Part shown: piece by piece, positions 57,286 through 64,000 of the stretch | How the letters are laid out: every line of letters begins with the position of its first letter | How positions within the stretch are numbered: the first letter of the stretch is position 1 | NCBI GenBank assembly: GCA_006503475.1 | Contig: RSEH01000074.1 | Location: 62,001-126,000 of the forward strand | Source: Stentor roeselii | Taxonomy: Eukaryota; Ciliophora; Heterotrichea; Heterotrichida; Stentoridae | DNA length: 64,000 nucleotides | Reading direction: 5' to 3' | Program-made: the position numbers and the translations under genes | The notes under the pieces: generated by a model | What the model saw: only the letters and a program-made list of their open reading frames with translations | Told to the model about the DNA's origin: nothing | The model's database searches: none

Positions 57286-58650
57286 TCAAGTCGCATAAAA
57301 AACTTTTCTGATTTCTTCTCGGGTCATTCCTTGAGTTTCTATCAAATAAACCCAGGTGAAAACAATGCCAAAAATCATCGACACAGAAAAAAAAAAGAAG
57401 TAAAAATGAATCCCGGCCTCTTCAGAAACTAATGGAAAAGTAAAAGCGACAACACAAACAAAAAAAAAGTTGACACTCGTCGAAACACTCATCAACTTCT
57501 CATTCATGACCTCGCCCAGGTACGTCCAAAGTGCAGCTCCTAACGAAAAAGAGTAAAACAAGTAAAAAGCATTTAAAAGTCCAACCGAAACCCCAACCGG
57601 CCAGTCCAACAAGCTGCAAAGTCCTAACCCAGCCATAACCAAAGATAAAAATCCTTGTCCTACAATCAAAAGCGTCTTTCTTCCAAAGTAATTCAACCAG
57701 ACAATCGAACTAGCAGCAGAGACCAAAAAAACAACCCCAGAGCAAATCGTGTAAATTCTTGCTGAACGAACAGACCCTCCAAACTCCTGAAAAATATAAG
57801 AAGAGTAAATAATCGCTGCGTTTATACCTGAACACTGCTGAATAATCGCGAGTCCCACAGCCAAAACTAAGGGTTTTCGATATTTTCTGATTTTAAATAA
57901 AGCAACGAGTCCATAGTCCTCTCGTATAAGTCTCTCGCTTTCTTCTTCTTCGCTGTTTTTTCGCATGGAGAGGTAAATTGAAGGGTCATCTTCAGGGAAT
58001 AAGTCCTCGAAGACCTTTACTGCTTCAGCTTGTTTACCGTGGAGAAGAAGCCATTCAGGACTTTCATGTTTGAAGATGAATGAAAAATAAAAGAGTTGGT
58101 AAAGAGCTATGACCCCTGGAAGACCCAGCATGAACCTCCACCAGTTGTTAAGCCAATGGTCTGAGTAGTCAGATGTGGGAAGAGGAAGGCAGAGCAGGTA
58201 AGCGAGTAAGACTCCAACGTCAGTTGAAATCTGGATGTAAGGACCGTAGCGAGACATTAGGTTAGAAGGAGTTAGCTCTGATACATATACTGGACATATC
58301 GTCAGAAATGAACCTGAAGCCACACCGATTAAAAAACGACCTGATAGAAATACCTCAGTCAATGGAATAAGTGTTAAGATACTTGAGAATATCGTCAGAA
58401 TATCACATGATTGAACTGTAAAACGACGACCGTAATTTGAATACCAGCCTGTTAGTAAACCTCCAGTAAAAGCTCCGATTGGGACTAAAGAGTTACTAAA
58501 AATTATGTAAATTTCTTTGTTGTCTCCCCAGTCTAATGAACTTGCAATATTTTCAATACTTGTGTTTAGAACTGAGAGATTGTAAGCAAATAGTAATCCG
58601 CCGATTACAATATGAAGACAGACGACTTCTAGGTTTTCTGTCTTAGCCAT
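57286..58650 (-). CDS. MFS sugar porter
   Basis: 454 residues, 12 TM, ends TGA. Sugar-porter family (hexose transport across the plasma or vacuolar membrane). Seen: GGLLTGWYSNYGRRF (loop 2-3 G-R-R), GRFLIGVASG, PVYVSELTP, HESPEWLLLHGK (the PESP.WL loop 6-7), and QQCSGINAAIIYSS (TM7 sugar-binding QQxSG.N). N- and C-termini are short. Substrate not predictable. A decayed paralogue lies just upstream at ~58700-59520. Confidence 0.92.
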   Translation of the reverse strand: MAKTENLEVVCLHIVIGGLLFAYNLSVLNTSIENIASSLDWGDNKEIYIIFSNSLVPIGAFTGGLLTGWYSNYGRRFTVQSCDILTIFSSILTLIPLTEVFLSGRFLIGVASGSFLTICPVYVSELTPSNLMSRYGPYIQISTDVGVLLAYLLCLPLPTSDYSDHWLNNWWRFMLGLPGVIALYQLFYFSFIFKHESPEWLLLHGKQAEAVKVFEDLFPEDDPSIYLSMRKNSEEEESERLIREDYGLVALFKIRKYRKPLVLAVGLAIIQQCSGINAAIIYSSYIFQEFGGSVRSARIYTICSGVVFLVSAASSIVWLNYFGRKTLLIVGQGFLSLVMAGLGLCSLLDWPVGVSVGLLNAFYLFYSFSLGAALWTYLGEVMNEKLMSVSTSVNFFFVCVVAFTFPLVSEEAGIHFYFFFFSVSMIFGIVFTWVYLIETQGMTREEIRKVFYAT

Positions 58651-58699
58651 ATCTTATAAATAATATATTCGAAAAATTTCAGAACAATCTTAGCCTTGC

Positions 58700-59520
58700 C
58701 CCTTGGTTACGAAGAGTTAAAAAATGAGTAAAAGACCCAGCTGTAATGCAAGATAAGAAGAAAATAAAGGAACTTGGATTACAGACCTCTCGACACTTAT
58801 TGAAAAAAACAAAGTGAATAGAAAAAACACAAAGTTCACTGAAGACTCCCTAAACCTTGTCAATATAAACCTCCCCAAGATACACCCAAAGCTTTAACCC
58901 TAAAGGATAAACAAAAAACACGAAAATCAGCATCACTCAAGGTACCAGAACTATTTAACCTCGACCATAACAATTAAAACAGCTAGAATAGGCAAATAAG
59001 CAAAGTGTAATCGCTAAAGTAAGATAATTGAACTCTTAAATTTATGGCTGCTGCGAAAAATACCACAGCGGCAGTGAATATATATAATTGAGTCATAAAT
59101 ACTTACCCATTTATTTTCAGGTAAATCGCTGTCCAGCCAAAATCCATAAGCAAAAAGCTCTTCATTAGCTGAAATCTGCACAAGCGGGCCAGTTTAGTAA
59201 GTATATCAGGAGGAGTTATTTCATTGATATAATCGGAGTAATGGTCATGAAAATACCATCCGCGATACCCAACAAGAGCCTTCCAGCATCAAAAGTGAAT
59301 AAAAATGATAGTCTTGAAACAATAATTAAAAGATCAGTTTGCATATTCGTTTTCTGTCTTCAACCCACTCATAAGATGCCCTGTAGCAGTCGCGCTGCTG
59401 ATAATTAAAAATCTCAGAAAATTATCTAAAAAAATCCTCATTATAACCCCAGGTGAATACCACGACGAGATCTAAAGCCCCTTAATAATAACCCTCGAAA
59501 TTTCACCATAAAATCAACTT
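58700..59520 (-). pseudogene. Decayed MFS sugar porter (tandem paralogue)
   Basis: Scattered minus-strand pieces align in order with the intact transporter: AGRLLLGIADGIFMT to SGRFLIGVASGSFLT, QTDLLIIVSRLSF to QSCDILTIFSSIL, YINEITPPDILTK to YVSELTPSNLMSR, VQISANEELFAY to IQISTDVGVLLAY, and near 58880 PLGLKLWVYLGEVYID to SLGAALWTYLGEVMNE. Several frame changes and in-frame stops occur, and the region corresponding to TM5-TM9 is missing. The layout implies tandem duplication followed by loss. Confidence 0.8.
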
Positions 59521-59550
59521 AATACCAATACCAAACAATAATGGTTCATA

Positions 59551-61822
59551 CTACTTATTTATCGATTTCCCTTCACACAACAAGTTTAACCCAACCGCTT
59601 GCAAAGGTCGATCAACGACAGTTTTTGCCTTATGAAGCAAAGAAAAGTTTCCAGTATTCACACGTTTCTTTTTCTTTCCTTTAGCATAATGATAGTCGAC
59701 CATGACCTTCACAGTGTCCTCCAGAACCTGTTTGACGAGTTCCTTGGTGACTGGAGTCGAATAGTCCATTGCAGGACTGGAGTTGATTTCAATAAGCCAA
59801 GGGTTATAGTCCTGGTCAATCATTATGTCGTATCCGTAAAGTTCTGCTGCGGATTTTGTGTTCTCGACCATGTCTTGAACGCACTCCAATGTGTACAATA
59901 CGATTTTTTTTATTTTTTGCTTTATTGACTCCTCGTATATGTCGGAACCTGTCTCTTCGTTTAGGTATTCAGCGAATTCTTCTGAGTGCCACATGCTTCC
60001 TTCGATTTCTGTTGATTCGAAATGCTCTGAGTTCTTTTGGACTGAGTTGTTTGTCAGGTGGATGAAACGGTTTTTTAGGTTGTCTATTGAGAAGTCTTCT
60101 ACTCCGAATCTTAGATAGGAACGCTCGTAAAACCAGACTGTTAAAGGGTTCCAGCAGGTTACCAGTACCCACTGCCTAATATCAAACTTTTTCTTAAGCA
60201 CACACAACGGATTTTCAATATACTTTTGCACAACCCAAGTCCCTTCTTTCTGTATATGATCCTGTATCTCCACCAAATTGCAATGACATCTAATCCCTCT
60301 TCCCCTCGACAATCCCGCAGGTTTAACAATCCAAATATTCGCTTTTCCATTAATATCAAACTGTGGAAACTTCTCCTGAAGAGCAATAAGAACCTCTCTG
60401 CACTTCCTAACAAGTTCAGTTTCCACAATTTCTTCAAAATTTCCTTCTTTATTTTTTTTATCATCCTTTTTCTTCTTCTTTTTCTTAGGTTTCTGATTGA
60501 ATTCTTTATCAAGTTTCGAAATCCAATTTTCATGTTTAATTTTTTTCAGTTCTTCAATACTCATAGAGTCCTCATTCAAAGATTCCCATTCCTTATCATT
60601 AAGCATATCCCATTGAGTATGTGGATCATCAATGATATCATCAAGTTCCTTCAATCGCCTTACACAGACCTTATAAGCGACTTCGACTCTTGTTTCAGGA
60701 ATCTTTGCTCCAGACAAGAACTGTTTAAGAACTGATTCCGCCTTGATGAGTTTAAAGTAAATGATGAACTCTTCATAATCCGACTGTTCTGAGACGTCGA
60801 AGCACTTCGGGTAAAACGAGTCGATATCGACATTGTTGAACCATATCAAATTTTTTAAGTTCTTGCAAAGTCCGACCTTTGTGGTGAGGTTTGTGCTTTT
60901 TTCAAAATGGTTGCAGATCTGATTTTCTGTCATCGCAGCGAAGTCGACGTCTTTTCTTCTTAGAGTCCATTTCAGGTCGTAGCAGTTGCTGTCTTTGTCA
61001 GTGTTTTCAAACCAGTCTGCCTAGGTAAAAGTTACTTCTTTTTAACAAGGCCTTGCGAATGTCAGGGTAGCACCCGTTGATGATAAAAACTCTGTCATTT
61101 TCACTAAGACCGTTTTTTTTCTTGAAGACAATCATATCAGTCACAATTGGAACATTTGAAAATCTTTTAGGCATCTGGGTAAGTCTCTGAAAGCTCTGCT
61201 CATCTGATTTTTTCTGTTTTTTTTCGATTTCTTTTTTTTCCTCCTCATCTTTTTTCCCTTTCATTTCTTCTTTCAGCTTATTTTTCCTTTCTTCCAGTCT
61301 ATTTTTCCTCTTTTCCACCAATTCAGGGACTTTAGGCCTTTCAACATCAGTCTCAACGACCTTGCTCTTAATTTCATGAAGTCCTAAGTTCGTTCTGAGT
61401 TTTTTCATTTCTTTAACTTTCCTTTCCTCAAGTTCAAGCTTCATCTGAAGTTTAGCTTTATTAGATTCTTGCAAAGCTTGAATATATTCCAAGTTCCTCG
61501 ACTTCAAATCCGGTTTTGACCCTTCAGGGCGGTCTTCTTCGATTTTTTCTTCTTTGATCATTGACTTGATTTTACTTTCTGCATTTCTTTTGAGCACTTT
61601 TTGAGCAAGTCGCTGACGAGCAAGTTCGAGTTTTCGTTTTTCTTCTTGTAAGTCAGAAAGACGCTTTGAGTTTTGACTTGTCAGGGATTTTAAGTGCTCC
61701 AGGTTTCGCTCGTGGAAGTTTTTACGTGTTGAGGAAAGTTCTAGTGATGAAAGACGCTCTTGGGGGAAGGAAGGCGGAGACACTGTCCGCGTGACTCGGG
61801 CTTGTTCGAGTTCTTCAGACAT
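59551..61822 (-). CDS. TTLL3-type tubulin glycylase/ligase, two exons
   Basis: Exons 61822-61036 and 61016-59551, ~750 residues. The N-terminal ~230 residues are a charged coiled coil, unusual for TTLLs. Then the TTL fold: INGCYPDIRKALLKR | NWFEN..., YDLKWTLRRKD, WIVKPAGLSRGRGI (ATP grasp), WVVQKYIENPL, KKFDIRQWVLVT, VWFYERSYLRF, HLTNNSVQKN (family HLTNxSxQ), and IMIDQDYNPWLIEINSSP (metal/ATP site). These match TTLL3/8 glycylases. Intron choice: the 15-nt option (61021-61035) leads to an early stop, while a 19-nt GT...AG (61017-61035) keeps frame, so splicing is unusual here or there is a sequencing error. Confidence 0.88.
61017..61035 (-). other. Putative 19-nt intron in TTLL gene
   Basis: The minus-strand sequence is gtaacttttacctaggcag. 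It contains a normal-looking 15-nt GT...TAG candidate, but only the 19-nt version joins the two halves of the TTL domain in frame. Other introns in this window are 15 nt. Confidence 0.6.
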
Positions 61823-61906
61823 TTATTTGAATAGGGAATTTTAGGTTGAGTAGAATTTTTGGTGATTTTTGATTGAATATTTTTTATGTAATTATTTACA
61901 TTAATC

Positions 61907-62389
61907 ATGTCTCATAGCAGAGAAAATACGATTTTTACACAGTTTTCTGTCAGCTCGGATTCGGTAGCTGTTGATGACTCGTTGCTTATCAGTGGATTTA
62001 TTGAAGATATGACCAACTCAAGAATGTCGCTTCAAAAAGAAAACTCGGACTTGCAGCTCGAAATGGAGTTAATTAATGAAGACCGTCACCGACTCCAAAA
62101 AGAAAACCAAGAACTAAAAGCAAAACTCGAAAAAACACATCTAAAAACAGTCCAAATCGAACTTCTCTCTAAAATCGCAACATCAGCTCTAGAAAAAAAC
62201 TACAAAACCCATGACCTCCAAAGTAGTGCTCCCTGGAACTCAGAAAACGTAAAAAAAGGAAGAATAAGTCCAATAGTAAAAAGATACTTAATATCCAGGA
62301 CTTCCACTTCAACCTCTCCTCTAATAATCTGCAGAGGGAACTCAAAAATAACAACATACCGAAAGATAATAAACAGAAACACAAAATAA
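61907..62389 (+). CDS. Small coiled-coil protein, unknown
   Basis: 160 residues. A Ser-rich start (MSHSRENTIFTQFSVSS), coiled coil ~40-85 (SLQKENSDLQLEMELINED...), then a basic tail with Ser/Thr runs (ISRTSTSTSPL). No known domain. Its stop is 61 nt from the convergent stop of the FYVE-like gene; the start is 84 nt from the divergent TTLL gene. Confidence 0.68.
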   Translation: MSHSRENTIFTQFSVSSDSVAVDDSLLISGFIEDMTNSRMSLQKENSDLQLEMELINEDRHRLQKENQELKAKLEKTHLKTVQIELLSKIATSALEKNYKTHDLQSSAPWNSENVKKGRISPIVKRYLISRTSTSTSPLIICRGNSKITTYRKIINRNTK

Positions 62390-62450
62390 GCCATATTTGG
62401 CTGATAACCTTAAAACTTCAGATCATGAAAGGTTACTAATTTTACTAAAG

Positions 62451-63305
62451 TCAAAAAATTATGCACTTCAGCTTAGTTTTCTTTTCAGCCACCTTTGTAA
62501 GGGCCTCATTTTCCTTTTCAATCGACTTCTTCAGTCCTCTTTGCATGACGATTTGGTCCCATATGATCATTTTGGCCTCTGCGCAGTTCCACAGGTCGAT
62601 CTGTGAAAATCGTTTTCGGTCTACTCTAAACGACCCTCCAAGAAGGTACTTTTTCTGATCATTTTTCAGTTTTTTAATCAGTTCTCGATTTTTTTCAACC
62701 CTTTTATTTGCGACGATTAGTTCAGTTCCAATCCTTTTATAGTCATCAGCAAGATTTTGAAGAGTAGTGGAATAAGAGTCGTTGACAACGACTTCGCCTT
62801 CTTCTTTCTTTTCACCTGTAAAGACTGCGATTTCCTTTTTGACGTTTTCGATGTCTTTTTTTCGTCTGTTGATCTCCTCAACGACGACGCCGATATGTTC
62901 TTCATCCTGCTTCTCCTGAATGACCATTTTCCAAGACTTCGACCTGGGCTGTACAGGTCCGATAGTGACCCTGAAGTACCTTTTAACAGTGTCATTGACA
63001 CAAGCAATGCAAAGTCTCTTTTTCTTCCCACCGCCATTGCCAAGTATTTTAAAAGGTGAGCAAGCACTGCAGACTGCCTGAAAGCAGAACTTGCAAAATT
63101 TTTTACGATTTTTTCCTGACAAAAACCCGTCTTTCACGTACGTTTTACAGACTCTGCACAGCCCTTGAGTTTTATACACCTCGGTGTCCTCAGCCACTTC
63201 AATGTTCGCTTTTAAGTAGTTCAGAGCGGTTCCCATGGTGGGACTGGTGAACTCGCTTTCGATTCCAGTGAAGTCGGTGTAGAAACTTGCAAGTCGGTCT
63301 ACCAT
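62451..63305 (-). CDS. FYVE-like zinc finger protein with CaaX box (CIIF)
   Basis: 284 residues from the ATG at 63305. The zinc-finger region (~65-130) has paired cysteines CRVCKTYV, KKFCKFCF, CSACSPFK and CIACVN in FYVE/RIM-type spacing, but the R(K/R)HHCR phosphoinositide motif is reduced to RKKFCKF. A coiled coil follows (~140-275), ending KLKCIIF, a CaaX box of the geranylgeranyl type directly followed by TGA. This end is strong evidence that TGA stops translation here. Probably a prenylated membrane or vesicle protein. The start is 1 nt from the divergent neighbour's start; an in-frame ATG at 63236 is an alternative. Confidence 0.82.
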   Translation of the reverse strand: MVDRLASFYTDFTGIESEFTSPTMGTALNYLKANIEVAEDTEVYKTQGLCRVCKTYVKDGFLSGKNRKKFCKFCFQAVCSACSPFKILGNGGGKKKRLCIACVNDTVKRYFRVTIGPVQPRSKSWKMVIQEKQDEEHIGVVVEEINRRKKDIENVKKEIAVFTGEKKEEGEVVVNDSYSTTLQNLADDYKRIGTELIVANKRVEKNRELIKKLKNDQKKYLLGGSFRVDRKRFSQIDLWNCAEAKMIIWDQIVMQRGLKKSIEKENEALTKVAEKKTKLKCIIF

Positions 63306-63306
63306 A

Positions 63307-63903
63307 ATGTTTTTTTTATTCACTGTCATAGCCTGTCCTGTTATAGACTGCGGGGACCAGGACATCGGCGTTTGTGCATCGATTGAAGACGGTGGAGTTG
63401 TTTTAAATGAACGTGGATGTACGAAGAGCACTTCTTGTGAATTACTGGATTTGGTGGATTGGAATGAAAACTCTGGAACTTTTTTGTATTGTCAGGAATT
63501 TGAAGATCAAGACAGCCATGAAGATAGTGTTCATTGTCCTGAAAGGGATAAAAATGAAGCACTTGAAAGTGATTATCATCCTGTTAGATGCAACTCGACT
63601 CAAGACTGTTTGACGAAAAATGGAAATGAAAGTGAGTGTAAATGTGGAATGGACGGGTTTTCTTATTGTATGCCTCTTTGGGGGTCGGAGGTCTTTGAAA
63701 ATTATTGGAATTTTTGTGAGGATGGCGATGGGAAAACTAGTTATAAGGTCTGGAATTATTATCGATTGATGTATCTTTATTACAATTTTTATATATCGGC
63801 TCCTGATTGTGCTTTGAATATTTTTTATGAGTTGCAGGATTTGCAGGATGCACCGTCTTTTGCTTGGAGAATCGGAGTTGTTGGGTTTATTGCTTTGGTT
63901 TAG
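63307..63903 (+). CDS. Cysteine-rich membrane protein, unknown
   Basis: 198 residues. Begins with a hydrophobic stretch (MFFLFTVIACPVIDC), a probable signal peptide, followed by a Cys-rich ectodomain (pairs such as CGDQDIGVC, CTKSTSC, CNSTQDC, CKCG) and a C-terminal hydrophobic segment (WRIGVVGFIALV) that may anchor it. N-glycosylation sequons are visible (NSTQ, NESE). No family recognised. Head-to-head with the FYVE-like gene, with one base between the two start codons. Confidence 0.72.
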   Translation: MFFLFTVIACPVIDCGDQDIGVCASIEDGGVVLNERGCTKSTSCELLDLVDWNENSGTFLYCQEFEDQDSHEDSVHCPERDKNEALESDYHPVRCNSTQDCLTKNGNESECKCGMDGFSYCMPLWGSEVFENYWNFCEDGDGKTSYKVWNYYRLMYLYYNFYISAPDCALNIFYELQDLQDAPSFAWRIGVVGFIALV

Positions 63904-64000
63904 CGGGTTAGAAAATAAGGTTTTCAACAGGTTTTAAATTAATAAACGAGGGGTTTTAGAAGGTTATTATTAATCTGTTGATAAATCGAATGAGATTTTC

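Noticed and set aside
61021-61035. Standard 15-nt intron in the TTLL gene
   Set aside because: It has good GT...TAG ends, but its removal leads to a stop after five codons and leaves the TTL domain out of frame; the 19-nt alternative restores it.
62451-62453. Blepharisma-type code with TGA as Trp
   Set aside because: TGA directly follows a CaaX box, ends at least three other genes at natural C-termini, and is not found inside the intact ORFs.

Overview
The window looks like compact macronuclear DNA of a heterotrich ciliate that uses the standard genetic code, most like Stentor (inference). Three things in the sequence support this. First, reading frames are interrupted only by 15-nt GT...AG introns (for example gtatttttcatgtag, gtaagttgtatttag and gtaaattgcatatag). 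Second, genes end in TAA, TAG or TGA; one TGA directly follows a C-terminal CaaX box (CIIF), which argues against a Blepharisma-type code with TGA = Trp. Third, the gene set is ciliate-like: kinesin, TTLL3-type ligase, cytosolic carboxypeptidase, SHIPPO and MORN proteins, PKG, PLK, CK1, polycystin-like and TRP-like membrane proteins. About 35 genes lie on both strands, and many are only 1-40 nt apart.

Left part (1-19.8 kb): a kinesin running off the left edge, a coiled-coil gene, a large orphan protein, a PP2C-like pseudophosphatase, coiled-coil genes on either side of an adenine deaminase, a double-FHA protein, a WD40-TRP channel fusion, a repeat-rich single-pass surface protein, a GNA1-like acetyltransferase and an NPF-rich membrane protein.

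Middle (19.9-35.6 kb): a tight same-strand run of RBR ubiquitin ligase, 5-TM polycystin-like protein, cytosolic carboxypeptidase and four-CNB PKG. Then come an orphan, GPR89/GPHR, a second PP2C-like pseudophosphatase, an acylated coiled-coil protein, an RPA2-like protein and a VPS9-domain protein that has a 15-nt intron.

35.7-46.9 kb holds one 11.2-kb gene. It encodes a secreted-start, Ig-like-repeat, REJ, polycystin-1-like membrane protein of about 3,680 residues. Twelve 15-nt introns recur every ~588 bp at the same place in each repeat; seven carry an in-frame stop and five do not. This is the most striking pattern in the window.

46.9-50.8 kb is a 3.9-kb stretch without a normal gene, far larger than any other gap. 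Its right third holds a long minus-strand frame that is nearly open only if TAA/TAG are read as Gln.

Right part (50.8-64 kb): MORN protein, CK1, a small acylated protein, polo-like kinase, SHIPPO protein, CaaX coiled-coil protein, arrestin-like protein, sugar transporter with an adjacent decayed copy, TTLL3-type glycylase (exons joined by an unusual junction), a small coiled-coil protein, a CaaX zinc-finger protein and a cysteine-rich membrane protein. Recurrent themes are ciliary/microtubule functions, lipid-anchored proteins (six N-myristoylation-type starts, two CaaX ends) and kinase/phosphatase signalling. No tRNA, rRNA, CRISPR or intact mobile element was recognised.
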